From assembly GCA_016124895.1 (NCBI GenBank), contig WGMU01000069.1:1-60774 (forward strand): a DNA stretch of 60,774 nt, in the 5' to 3' direction. The stretch is from a bacterium. Lineage in GTDB: Bacteria; Planctomycetota; Planctomycetia; Planctomycetales; Planctomycetaceae. The stretch's first letter is position 1, and each line of letters opens with the position of its first letter. The notes under the pieces are model-generated. The model saw only the letters and a program-made list of their open reading frames with translations, had not been told where the DNA came from and did no database searches. Positions 9,403 to 18,632 of this stretch are shown here, one piece after another. A program made the position numbers and the translations under genes.

Positions 9403-12400
9403 TGCACCTTGATCGTCAAGTCCGCTGCGAACGCACAGGAACAGGTGCCACTGCAGGCTTGCCCAGCAGTGCGGCACGGCCAGGTCGAATCACTGCTGGG
9501 CGAGTGAGCAGTGGCCCCCGTTATTTTCTTCTGGTTGCGATTGTTGCGGCTCTGGTTGCTCCGGCGTCCGCCGTCGACAGGCTTGACCTGCGACGGAAGC
9601 AGGTCGACCAGCAACGGGCTCGCGCGATGGCCCAGAAGCTCGTCACGACGGCAATCGATCAGCAGTTGAGCCAGCTTGAAGACAACGGGCTGACCGACCT
9701 GCCGATCTACAAGGAAATCCGCTCGATGCAGCAGAACATCGGCGGGCTCGTCGAGCAGGAAATGGCAACCGTCGTCGACATTCTGCTCGACGCGCAGCAG
9801 CTCAAGACGACGGACGAACGCGAAGCGAAGTTCGTCGAAGCTCGCACGGCGATCCGCAACATCGTGCTGAAACTGGCCGTCGAGCGGCAGAAGCTGCTGA
9901 AGCGATTGAAAACGGCGGAAATCGCCGAGCAGGCGAAGCGACTGATCCGACTTGAAGGCGAAGCGCTGACGACAACAAAAAGCCTGCCCGAGGAAGCTCA
10001 AACGCGGCGTGAGCAACTGACCGTGCAGACGATCGAGGACCAGCGTGACATCCGCGAACTGTTTCTGCATCTGGTCGAAACGCTGTCCGACGTCAGCGAA
10101 TGGGGCGGGCCGCTGGGCGACGGAGCCATCCGCGGGTTGCGGATTCTCAAAGCCGCCGAAGTCGGACAGCATCTCGATCGAGCCAGCCGTGAACTTGAAA
10201 CAACGCGATACGCTGCCGCGGCGGTCGAACAAGCAACAGTGATTGCGGGCCTCAAGAAGCTGCTCGACGAAATTCAGCACACGCAAGGCGTCCTCAGTTC
10301 GGACAACCAGTCGCTGCTCGACACTGTCAAGCAGCTTGCCGAGCAGCAGCAGAAACTGCGGGAGAAGGTCGAGCAGGCTGACCTGTCGGACCTCGCACAA
10401 ACAAACGAACTGATCAACGAGCAGAAGGCGATTCAGGAAGCGCTGCAGGAACTGGCGACGCAGCTTCCGGATGACAAGCGGGCGGAAGCGCATCTCGAAA
10501 GCGCGATTGAGTCCGCAGAGGAAGCCGGTGAGCAGATCTTCTCAAATGAAAAAGACGACGCTCAGGATTCGCAGCGCGAAGTTGAGGGGCAGCTCGCGGC
10601 ACTCGAAGAGCAACTGATGCTCGGCCCGCAGCAGGATCTCAACAACCGGACGGCTGAGGAACTGGCCGAAGTCGTGCGCGGTCTTGAGCAGCAGAAGGCC
10701 GACCTGCAGCAGGCAGCGACTCAACAGGAAGCTGCCCAAAAGGCACTCGAAACGAGCCCGGTTGAAGCGGCGCGACTGGCGGATGAAGTCAGCAAACAGC
10801 TTGCCGAAGTTGATCAAGCCGCTGAAGAACGCGACCTGACGGACACAGTGGCTGCGCAACTCGACGAGGCTGCCGAAGCCGCGAAAGCCGCCGCTGATCT
10901 GCCGATCGAAAGTGTCAAGCTCGACGATGCAAAGTCGCTTACAGACGCTCGCGACGCACTGGCCAACGCCGCGGATGCGCTCGACCGAGCGCTCGCGTCA
11001 ACGGAAGAGTCGCTCGCCGAGGCGAAGCGGATCGAAGCGGCGGTCAGGATTGGCGAACTCGCCCGCGCGGCGGAAGCACTCGAACGCGCCGCTGCCGCGG
11101 AGCGTCAGATTGCCGACGCGGCAAAGCAGGCTCAGAAAGCCAATGATCCGTTGGCGGCTGAAAAGCCCGCGCGGATTCAGCAGCAGCAGAATGACGTCGA
11201 CGATGTCGTGCGGAATCTCGCGAAGGGGGTCGAGGCGACCGCTCCGGAAACCGCGAAGAAGCTGCAGGAAACGCTGGCGAAGAACGAGCAACTCAAGCCA
11301 GTCGTCGACCAGTTCGCAGAAGCCGCCAGGCAGGAAACGGCAGCCGCCGCGGAACAGCAGAAGGCGGCCGACGCGGGGGATCAGACAGCAGCGGAACAGT
11401 CCGGTAAAACAGCCGAGCAGGCGCGCGAACAGCGGCAGCAGAAGGCCGGCGAAGTCGCTCCGCGAGCGGAAGCGGCGGCGCACGAACTCGCTCAGGCAGC
11501 GAAATCGCTGAGAAACGAAATCGCCCAGGCTGCGAAGAATCTCAGCGAACTGACCAGCGAGCAACTCACGAAGGTCGACGTCGCGCAGGAGTCGGTCGCT
11601 GAAGCGATCACTGCCGCCGAGCAGACAGTGGCGGAACGACTGCAACAGCTCAGTGAAGCTCGCGAGAAAGTCGCCGACGCGGCGGCTCAGCAGCAGAAAG
11701 CCGCGGGACGGCCGGAAGCGGCAGCCTCGATGGAACTCGCGCGAGCGATCAACAAGGCCGCGCAGCAGCAGGCGATGGCCGAGCAGGCTGCGGATGATCT
11801 CGCGTCCGGCGAAGCGGCAACTCCGCTTGAAGCTGCGACGGCTCAGCAGGGCGTGGCTGACGCGGCCGAGAAGTTGAACGAGCAGGCAGACGCTCGCGCT
11901 CAGGCCGAGCAGGCAAAGCAGGACGGCAAAACGGACGAACTCGCCACCGCGCTGCAGCAGGCTCAGCAGGCAGCATCCGAGGCCGCGCGGCAAACGCTCG
12001 ACGGCAACGCCGCTCAGGCCGACGCAGCGCGCGAACAGGCGAAGGCCGCACTGCAGAAAGCCGCCGCACTCGCAAAGGCAGAAGCCAACGCGGCGATGGA
12101 AGCTCAACCAACCGGCAAACCGGACGCTGCTGCTCAGGGCGAAGTCGCGAAGTCCGCCGAAGCCGCCAGACAGATTGCTGGAGAGGATTCGGTTCCGGCT
12201 GGCGAGTCACTGCAGGCCGCAACCGATGCCGCAAAAGACGCAGCAGCAAAACTCAGAGAGAATCTGCCCGAGCAGGCTCGTGAATCACAGATACTGGCGG
12301 GCGAAGCGCTCGCAAATGCGGATCAGCAGCTCGCCGCTGAGATGCAGCAGCTCGCGGCATTGGAAGCTCAGCAGCTTGCCGCCGTGAATGACAAAGCGAA

Positions 12401-13709
12401 CGCCGCCGCGCGCAGGGCTGCCGAAGTCGACGCGAGCGCAGCCGCCGCACTTCGTGATGCTCAAAAGGCAGCCGCTGCGACGCGCGAAGATGCACTGGCT
12501 GCTGCCGATCGAAACGCTGAGCAGGCTGATATGGCCGCCCCGCTGAAGCCGCAGGATTCTGATCTGAAACCGAACCTCGATCGCGCCGCCGCTGACCTTG
12601 CCGCGAAGGAGCAGCAGCTTGAACGCGAAAAGGCTCTCGCGCAGGCGCTGGCTGAACTCGCTCAGTCGCAGCAGGAGTCCGTCGACGCACTGGCCGCTGC
12701 TCGTGGCGAAGTCGAAGCCGCTGTCGAGACGCTGACTCCGGAAAAGAAGGCGGCGGAAATGTCAAAGCCGCAACAGCAGGCCGCGCAGAAGCTCGGCCAG
12801 GCCATGCAGAAGTTCGCTCAGGCGCAGCGACTGACGGGCGAGGGAGCCGTCGAGCTGTCCGGTCAGGAAGAGGTCGCGAATCAGCCGATTCGCGAGGCAC
12901 TCGAAATGGCTTCCGGACTGCTGCAGAACCTGCAGCCCGCCGATCCGAATGCTCAACCGGACGCGCTGGCCGCCGTCGATCCGCAGCAGCTTCGCGAAGG
13001 AACACAGGCGGAAACGACGCAGCCGGCCGAGTCAACTCCAGCGGACGCGGCACAAGGCGAGCGGCCGGCGGAATCGCCGCTCGGGGATCTCGCGCAGAAT
13101 CAGCAGCCCGGCCAGGACGGTGCTCAGCAGCCGGGACAGCAACCCGGTCAGCAGTCGGGCCAGCCATCGCAAAACGGTCAGTCGCCGGATCTCGGAACCG
13201 GTTTCGTGCCGAACTCGCCCGAAACAACCGCGCGGATGATGGCCGGACCGGAACTGCTCAGCGAACTGTCCGAACTGATGCAGGCGCAGCTTGAAGAAGC
13301 GATGAAGAACGCGCGTGACGCGGCGCCGGGTGAACAGTTCGCCGCGAATGATGCTCAGCAGCCTGGCAATCAGCCGCCGCAGAACCAGTCGCAGAGCCAG
13401 CCGTCAAAGTCGAGCCAGATCGCTCCGGCCGTCGCCAACGGAGCCGCTCAGGCTGGCGAGTTCACCGAGAACGACCCGACGAAGGACGAGTCACTCAACG
13501 TCGTCGACACGAGCAACTCAACAGGCGACAGCCAGACACCAGACTCGAAGAACAATCAGCGCGACATCGAGAACCGCCGCTTCGATCAGGCGGCCTGGTT
13601 CGCGAAGCTGCCGCCGGAACTGCGAAACGCCATCCAGGCCAGCTCCCGCCGCCGCGCTCCGCGAGCGTACGAGGAACGATTGCGACGGTACTTCGAGAGC
13701 CTGGAGTAG
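9399..13709 (+). CDS. Giant exported Ala/Gln/Glu-rich coiled-coil protein
   Basis: 1,436 residues. A signal peptide or anchor lies at ~43-59 (YFLLVAIVAALVAPASA) after a polar leader, so a start further inside cannot be excluded, but the ATG overlapping the previous stop (ATGA) favours coupling. Residues ~60-1190 are almost continuous coiled coil rich in A, Q, E and K with AEQA/AAEA-type heptads. A Pro/Gln/Gly-rich linker follows (repeated QPGQQ around 1240-1265). The last ~40 residues (WFAKLPPELRNAI, RAYEERLRRYFESLE) form a compact conserved-looking tail found at the end of such proteins. It probably spans the periplasm as partner of the upstream membrane protein. Strong coding bias makes long false reading frames on the opposite strand. 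Confidence 0.85.
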   Translation: MMHLDRQVRCERTGTGATAGLPSSAARPGRITAGRVSSGPRYFLLVAIVAALVAPASAVDRLDLRRKQVDQQRARAMAQKLVTTAIDQQLSQLEDNGLTDLPIYKEIRSMQQNIGGLVEQEMATVVDILLDAQQLKTTDEREAKFVEARTAIRNIVLKLAVERQKLLKRLKTAEIAEQAKRLIRLEGEALTTTKSLPEEAQTRREQLTVQTIEDQRDIRELFLHLVETLSDVSEWGGPLGDGAIRGLRILKAAEVGQHLDRASRELETTRYAAAAVEQATVIAGLKKLLDEIQHTQGVLSSDNQSLLDTVKQLAEQQQKLREKVEQADLSDLAQTNELINEQKAIQEALQELATQLPDDKRAEAHLESAIESAEEAGEQIFSNEKDDAQDSQREVEGQLAALEEQLMLGPQQDLNNRTAEELAEVVRGLEQQKADLQQAATQQEAAQKALETSPVEAARLADEVSKQLAEVDQAAEERDLTDTVAAQLDEAAEAAKAAADLPIESVKLDDAKSLTDARDALANAADALDRALASTEESLAEAKRIEAAVRIGELARAAEALERAAAAERQIADAAKQAQKANDPLAAEKPARIQQQQNDVDDVVRNLAKGVEATAPETAKKLQETLAKNEQLKPVVDQFAEAARQETAAAAEQQKAADAGDQTAAEQSGKTAEQAREQRQQKAGEVAPRAEAAAHELAQAAKSLRNEIAQAAKNLSELTSEQLTKVDVAQESVAEAITAAEQTVAERLQQLSEAREKVADAAAQQQKAAGRPEAAASMELARAINKAAQQQAMAEQAADDLASGEAATPLEAATAQQGVADAAEKLNEQADARAQAEQAKQDGKTDELATALQQAQQAASEAARQTLDGNAAQADAAREQAKAALQKAAALAKAEANAAMEAQPTGKPDAAAQGEVAKSAEAARQIAGEDSVPAGESLQAATDAAKDAAAKLRENLPEQARESQILAGEALANADQQLAAEMQQLAALEAQQLAAVNDKANAAARRAAEVDASAAAALRDAQKAAAATREDALAAADRNAEQADMAAPLKPQDSDLKPNLDRAAADLAAKEQQLEREKALAQALAELAQSQQESVDALAAARGEVEAAVETLTPEKKAAEMSKPQQQAAQKLGQAMQKFAQAQRLTGEGAVELSGQEEVANQPIREALEMASGLLQNLQPADPNAQPDALAAVDPQQLREGTQAETTQPAESTPADAAQGERPAESPLGDLAQNQQPGQDGAQQPGQQPGQQSGQPSQNGQSPDLGTGFVPNSPETTARMMAGPELLSELSELMQAQLEEAMKNARDAAPGEQFAANDAQQPGNQPPQNQSQSQPSKSSQIAPAVANGAAQAGEFTENDPTKDESLNVVDTSNSTGDSQTPDSKNNQRDIENRRFDQAAWFAKLPPELRNAIQASSRRRAPRAYEERLRRYFESLE

Positions 13710-13806
13710 ACGCAGGCAGGCAGCATTTCGACAGAAGAGGAGATGACAACAAAGGAGGCCGGCTAATTCCGTTGTCTTCTCATCGATTGATTGCCGGACT
13801 GAATCG

Positions 13807-14556
13807 TCACGTCACCTCGATCGCCTTCCGCAGCACGAGCTTGACGAATTCTGGAAGCTCCTGCTCTGCAGAATCAGCCAGTTCGGACAGGAGTTCGTAT
13901 TCCGCAACTTCAGTTTCCGTCCATGAAAGATCCAGCCGTCGGATCAATCTCAAGGCCACGTGCTGGTAATCGTCCGGACAAGCCCAGTAGCAGGTTCGGC
14001 ATACGTTCGAGTCATGCGTCGTCGTCCAGTTTTCGCAATGCTCGCACGACCACGATTTGGCACGATTGCAGGAACCGCAGACCAGCATGAAATCCTGCGT
14101 TTCAATGTTAGTGGTCTGGTCGCCAGCCACTTCAAACGGGACTCGGTGATCAATCTGCAGATAGCGTGCTTCAAAGTCAGTGTTGCAGATCGAACACCGT
14201 TCACCGTTTGTTGCGACGAGGTCGTCCCTGAGTCCTTTGGGCCATGTCTGTCGGCCTCCCTCACGACCAGTCTTCAGCCTGGACGGATCCCCAAACCGAT
14301 AGGCGGCGATCTTTCGGCCGTTGGCTGCAGTGACCTTGAATGTTTCGAGTGGAATGCCATGCTCGCGAACGTCCCGCGCTGCTCGCGGCGCGTGGTCATA
14401 ACCGTAAGTCGTGCTTAGTTCCTCAGTCGTGATGAATCCGTGCTTCAGGATATGGTCGATCACCACGCGGGCACGTTTGGCCGTCACGGCCTGAAGCTTC
14501 GCGAGGAATTCTTCTGGCAGATCAGCCGACTTTGCCGCACTCTTTTTCTTCGCCAC
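13807..14556 (-). CDS. HNH endonuclease, probable restriction enzyme
   Basis: 249 residues. Residues ~20-95 look like a winged-helix DNA-binding part (VVIDHILKHGFITTEELSTT). Residues 121-167 form a zinc-braced HNH nuclease: C121-x2-C124, the catalytic DH at 136-137, then C160-x2-C163-N164-x2-K167. A second Cys set (C171, C174, C186, C189) extends the metal-binding region. It starts 9 bp after the stop of the upstream adenine methyltransferase on the same strand. HNH nuclease plus methyltransferase in this order is the layout of a type II restriction-modification system, so the product probably cuts the sequence that the methylase protects. The recognition site cannot be read from sequence. 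Confidence 0.88.
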   Translation of the reverse strand: MAKKKSAAKSADLPEEFLAKLQAVTAKRARVVIDHILKHGFITTEELSTTYGYDHAPRAARDVREHGIPLETFKVTAANGRKIAAYRFGDPSRLKTGREGGRQTWPKGLRDDLVATNGERCSICNTDFEARYLQIDHRVPFEVAGDQTTNIETQDFMLVCGSCNRAKSWSCEHCENWTTTHDSNVCRTCYWACPDDYQHVALRLIRRLDLSWTETEVAEYELLSELADSAEQELPEFVKLVLRKAIEVT

Positions 14557-14565
14557 AGCAGCACC

Positions 14566-15462
14566 CTACCACAGCGCCAACTGAGTTGCTTTGCGAGCTG
14601 GCTGAACTGCTTCTGCTAACGCTGGGGACAGATAGAATCCCTCGTACGTGACATCATCCCGCCCCAGCAGAGTCGCCTGTGTCGAACGTCCAGCGTGCAG
14701 TTCCAGATGCCTCAGGCCCAGCGACTCAGGGATCGGTTCGCCGTAAACCTTGTCTCCAGTCCGACCATCGTACGACACGGCAAACATAATGTTTTTCGCG
14801 ACGAGGCGTTCGAGTTCGGCGCAGAATTCGTCGTGTGAAATTGTCGGGAGATACCGCTGGTCGCGATTGCCGCAGACTCCCTGATAAGGCGGGTCCATAT
14901 AAATGAGATCCCGCTTACCACATTGTGACAGGACCTCACGGTAATCGAACGACGTCAGACGACTGCGCCCCTGAAACAGAGCTGAGGCCGTTTCGATGCG
15001 CTGTCGCATCTCTGCGGGCCGGGCACCTTTTCTCCGGTTGTCCGGGGTGTTGTTGAACTCGCCTTTCGAGTTGTACCGGATGGCGGCTTTCACGCAGCGG
15101 GCCAGCAGATACAGGAAGTCGGCCGAACCGTGGGTCTGATTAAAGCGGTCGCGGACTTCGTCAAAAAACTCCCGCTCGCGACCAGCCTGCTCGTGCCAGA
15201 GTCGCTCGTACTCGTCAGCGAGCCGTTCGGGAGACTCGACGATCTCCTGCCACAGGCTGATGAGCGGTTGATGGGCATCGTTGATCCAGAACCGTTTCGC
15301 ACGGCCACGCGCGGCGACGGCGATCGAAATGGCTGCAGAACCAGCGAACGGTTCAACCAGCCGGTCCATCCGGTCCGGAAAGTAACGCAGGATCTGAGGT
15401 GCGAGCTGCCGCTTGCTGCCTTGATAAGGGATGGGCTGCGGAACATTCGCAGGGCCGCGCAT
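14566..15462 (-). CDS. D12-class DNA adenine N6-methyltransferase (type II modification)
   Basis: 298 residues, the usual size for the Dam/DpnM (D12, alpha-group) family. Motif X is seen at IPYQGSKRQLA (11-21), the SAM-binding motif I at VEPFAGSAAISIA (36-48), and the catalytic motif IV DPPY at 190-193 followed by QGV. The enzyme transfers a methyl group from SAM to the N6 of adenine in a short target. It is the first gene of a two-gene minus-strand unit with the HNH nuclease, so it is most likely the protective half of a restriction-modification system and not a housekeeping Dam. A GGAG element lies ~9 nt before the ATG. Confidence 0.93.
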   Translation of the reverse strand: MRGPANVPQPIPYQGSKRQLAPQILRYFPDRMDRLVEPFAGSAAISIAVAARGRAKRFWINDAHQPLISLWQEIVESPERLADEYERLWHEQAGREREFFDEVRDRFNQTHGSADFLYLLARCVKAAIRYNSKGEFNNTPDNRRKGARPAEMRQRIETASALFQGRSRLTSFDYREVLSQCGKRDLIYMDPPYQGVCGNRDQRYLPTISHDEFCAELERLVAKNIMFAVSYDGRTGDKVYGEPIPESLGLRHLELHAGRSTQATLLGRDDVTYEGFYLSPALAEAVQPARKATQLALW

Positions 15463-15714
15463 CAGTATGGTCTCCGTCTCAGGCTCTCAACCTCAGTCTG
15501 TCAGAGTATCGATTCAACCGGAACTCTACAGACTGAATGGCAGGAGCGGAACGAGAGGCGTTTCGAGCCGGCAGCGGATGCGTCGACGACAGACCGCGAT
15601 ACGAACGGGTTCAACAATCGACTTTTCGATTCCGGGACTTGACGACGCTTGATGGATGTTCGAGCGTTTGTCAGCGGGGCTGCCTGAATCGTCACCTGTC
15701 GAAGGAGTGCTGTG

Positions 15715-18261
15715 ATGTCGCCGCGAGTTGCGCGCTGGGGCTGGGGATTGCTGCTGGGGACGTGTGCTGTCGCTCTGTCACTGACGGTTCTGCAACATGG
15801 CCGAGCCCAGGTGGCGGCACCGAAGCCGGTCGAAGAACTGTTGCCGCGTGACTCCGTGCTGCTTGTCCGCTGGGACGGCAGCGAGAAGCATGTGGCGAGC
15901 TATCAGAAGACGGCGGCGTACGAGGCGCTGTACGAATCTGGACTGATGCCGCTGATCGAAAAGACGCTGCAGCAGCTCGGCCAGCAGTCCGGCGAACCGA
16001 GTGAGCCGCAGAAACTCTTCACGAGTCTGCTGGAAGCCGTCTCGAAACAGGGTTGTGCGCTGGCGATTACCGTTCCGCCACCGGCGCCCGGCGGGCCACC
16101 GCTTCCGCTGCCGCAGGGGCTGCTCATCGTGCCCGACAGTGGCCAGCACGCCGAGGCGATCGTCGCGCTGGCTGGCAGCGAGCCGCGGCTCAGCATTCAG
16201 AAACGCGAAGTCAGCGGCCGAACCATCTGGTCATCGCTGATCCCGGATTCGCCTGGGATCGAAGTCGCTCTGTGGAACGAAGGCGGGCATCTGGCGGTTT
16301 CCATTGGCATCGGAGCACTGTCGAATCATCTGCAGGTGATGTCGGGTTCGGCGGCGAATCTCACCTCCAGTCCGCTGTGGCAGGAGTTCGGTCCGCACAA
16401 AGCGGATTACGATCAGACAACGCTGTGCTGGCTCGATTTCGGACGTATCCGTGACACTTACGCCCCGATGCCTTTGCCGGTTCCCGTGCCGGGATCGGAC
16501 GGAGGTCCGATGACGATCGGCGATGCCGCGAAGTCACTGGGGCTCGACAACCTCGGAGCAATTGTCCTGGCGAGCGGTAATCGGGATCGCGCGTTGTGGA
16601 GCGAAACGACGGTGCAGATCGAGGGCGAACGTCGTGGTCTGCTCGCGCTGATCGATCACGAGAAAATGACGCTCGACGATCTGCCGCCGTTGCCGACCGG
16701 CACAACGGGTTTTGCTGCGATCAGTTTCAGTCTGTCGAAGTTCTACGACGACCTGCTGAAGACAATCCGCGATGGCCTGAAGGCCGCTCCGCCGGAAGTG
16801 CAGCAGCAGTTCGAGCAGCAGCTCGACTCCTTGCCACTGATGATCGGCTTCGACCCGAAAACCGATCTGTTCGACGCGCTGGGCAACGTGGTCACTCCGT
16901 TTGTTGAACCCGGTCAGAACTTCCTGTGGTTTGGCGGTTGCGGAGTGGCGGTCGAGGTGAAGGATGCCGCCAGACTGCGACGCACAGTGAACCAGATTCT
17001 CGCCATGACGGCGGCAATGTCGCGTGGAAAGTTTGAAGCGATCCGCACAGAGAAACATGGCCGCGAGATCATCACGTTTCATATGGAAAACGTCGAAGCC
17101 GGAGGACTGGTCGTCGATGACAACTGGCTTGTTCTGGGGCTCGTTCCGCAGACTGTCGAATCGTTTGTCCTGCGCGTTGATGGCAAGCTGCCTCGCTGGC
17201 AACCATCGCGCGAAGTCCAGGCAGCACTCGATGCCATGCCGAAAGAGTTCACTTCGATCGCGGTTTCCGATCCGCAGGCCACATACCGCTCACTGCTGGC
17301 CTATGCTCCGCTGCTGGCGATCGGTGCCCAGCAGGCCATCACTGAGTCGAAACTTTTTCCCCCAGGAACCGAGCTGTCGCTCAAGCTGGCAGAGATTCCA
17401 CCGACCGAAGTCATCGTGCAGCCGCTGTTTCCCAATGTGATCGTGGGAACGTCTGACGGCGCCGGATTCCGCTGGTACGGCCGCTCGTCGCTGCCATCGA
17501 TCCCGCTGATTGGTGATGCGGGCGGAGCCGGAGCCGTTGCGACAGTTGGCGTGATGACGGCGCTGCTGCTGCCCGCCGTCCAGCAGGCACGAATGGCGGC
17601 GCGACGAACTCAGTCAAGAAACAATCTCAAGCAGATCGCGCTTTCGCTGCATAATTACCATGACGTTTACAAAGCGTTACCCACAGGGACGATCGTCGAC
17701 TCGGCTGAGAAACCGGCCGATCGTCTGAGCTGGATGGTCTCGCTCCTGCCGTTTCTTGATCAGGCGTCGCTGTTTGGATCGATTGACAGGAAGTCAGCCT
17801 GGAACAGCGAGCGCAACCGGCGGGCAACCGGCTCGGTCGTTCCACTGCTGCTCAATCCGCAGGACAGAGATCAGGGGCAGCCGCACACGCACTATGTGGG
17901 CATGGCTGGACTTGGACAGGGAGCCGAGGAACTTCCGATTACGGACAAGCGGGTCGGCGCGTTCGGCTACAACCGTCAGACAGCGTTCCGTGATATCACC
18001 GACGGAATATCGAACACGATCGGCGTGACGGAGAGCACAGGACGGCACGGCAACTGGGCGCAGGGGGGACACTCGACAATCCGTGCTCTGACGCAGAAGC
18101 CGTACATCAACGGCCCGGACGGAATTGGTGGCCCGTTCCCCGGCGGCGTCAACGTGATGATGATGGACGGCTCGGTGCGGTTCGTCTCGCAGAGCATCGA
18201 TCCAGAAGTCTTCGAGGCTTTGATGACGATTCATGGCGGCGAAAGACTGCCTCCGTTCTGA
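15715..18261 (+). CDS. DUF1559 protein with large extra N-terminal region
   Basis: 848 residues. A signal-peptide-like N-terminus (~10-32) is followed by ~570 residues without a recognised family. From residue ~604 comes a DUF1559 module: a small hydrophobic stretch ending LLLPAVQQARMAARR, then NNLKQIALSLHNYHD, FLDQASLF, and the C-terminal [20 protein letters not shown]. In ordinary DUF1559 proteins that LLLPAVQ segment directly follows the N-terminal pilin-like helix; here it is internal. The N-terminal part starts LLPRDSVLLVRWDGSEKHV, a pattern seen in exported planctomycete proteins of the DUF3352 kind. AAGGAG precedes a GTG-ATG pair; I take the ATG. A strong terminator follows at 18308. 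Confidence 0.85.
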   Translation: MSPRVARWGWGLLLGTCAVALSLTVLQHGRAQVAAPKPVEELLPRDSVLLVRWDGSEKHVASYQKTAAYEALYESGLMPLIEKTLQQLGQQSGEPSEPQKLFTSLLEAVSKQGCALAITVPPPAPGGPPLPLPQGLLIVPDSGQHAEAIVALAGSEPRLSIQKREVSGRTIWSSLIPDSPGIEVALWNEGGHLAVSIGIGALSNHLQVMSGSAANLTSSPLWQEFGPHKADYDQTTLCWLDFGRIRDTYAPMPLPVPVPGSDGGPMTIGDAAKSLGLDNLGAIVLASGNRDRALWSETTVQIEGERRGLLALIDHEKMTLDDLPPLPTGTTGFAAISFSLSKFYDDLLKTIRDGLKAAPPEVQQQFEQQLDSLPLMIGFDPKTDLFDALGNVVTPFVEPGQNFLWFGGCGVAVEVKDAARLRRTVNQILAMTAAMSRGKFEAIRTEKHGREIITFHMENVEAGGLVVDDNWLVLGLVPQTVESFVLRVDGKLPRWQPSREVQAALDAMPKEFTSIAVSDPQATYRSLLAYAPLLAIGAQQAITESKLFPPGTELSLKLAEIPPTEVIVQPLFPNVIVGTSDGAGFRWYGRSSLPSIPLIGDAGGAGAVATVGVMTALLLPAVQQARMAARRTQSRNNLKQIALSLHNYHDVYKALPTGTIVDSAEKPADRLSWMVSLLPFLDQASLFGSIDRKSAWNSERNRRATGSVVPLLLNPQDRDQGQPHTHYVGMAGLGQGAEELPITDKRVGAFGYNRQTAFRDITDGISNTIGVTESTGRHGNWAQGGHSTIRALTQKPYINGPDGIGGPFPGGVNVMMMDGSVRFVSQSIDPEVFEALMTIHGGERLPPF

Positions 18262-18307
18262 CAGGCAGATGGCGACATTTGACGTCACATTCAATACGAC
18301 TTTGCAG

Positions 18308-18340
18308 CAGACGCTTCATCTTGAAGCGTCTGTTGTTTTT
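18308..18340 (+). terminator. Intrinsic terminator
   Basis: A perfect 11-bp stem (CAGACGCTTCA at 18308-18318, its complement at 18322-18332) with a 3-nt loop is followed directly by TTGTTTTT. It lies 46 bp after the stop of the 15715 DUF1559 gene and is a textbook rho-independent terminator for it. The remaining gap to 18632 holds no recognisable gene. Confidence 0.9.
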
Positions 18341-18632
18341 GTTGTCACTGCTCTGCGGCAGAACGGTTGCGGACTGGTGAATCCTGTTGACCGAAACAGC
18401 CGGCGTGTCTGGAGCAGTTTTCCTGCCCGGCACAATACTCATCGGTCAGGCGGAAGTTGCTGCGGGAGCAACTCGCTGCTTGGGAGGTGGTTCGGGCATG
18501 GATAGAATCACTGGTCCGGTTTCAGGCTGCGGTGCTGTGTGCGCTGACCGTTGCCGCCGGACGACTGACTGACATCCGTCGGAATCCCGACGGATGTTCG
18601 ATCTTCAGACGGCTCCTGCTGGAGGCCTTCCA

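Noticed and set aside
9267-12107. Long open frames on the minus strand across the coiled-coil gene
   Set aside because: They are Leu/Phe/Arg-rich complements of Gln/Ala/Glu codons, with no ribosome sites or families.
14566-15462. Adenine methylase as housekeeping Dam
   Set aside because: It is adjacent to and in operon with an HNH nuclease, which indicates a restriction-modification role.
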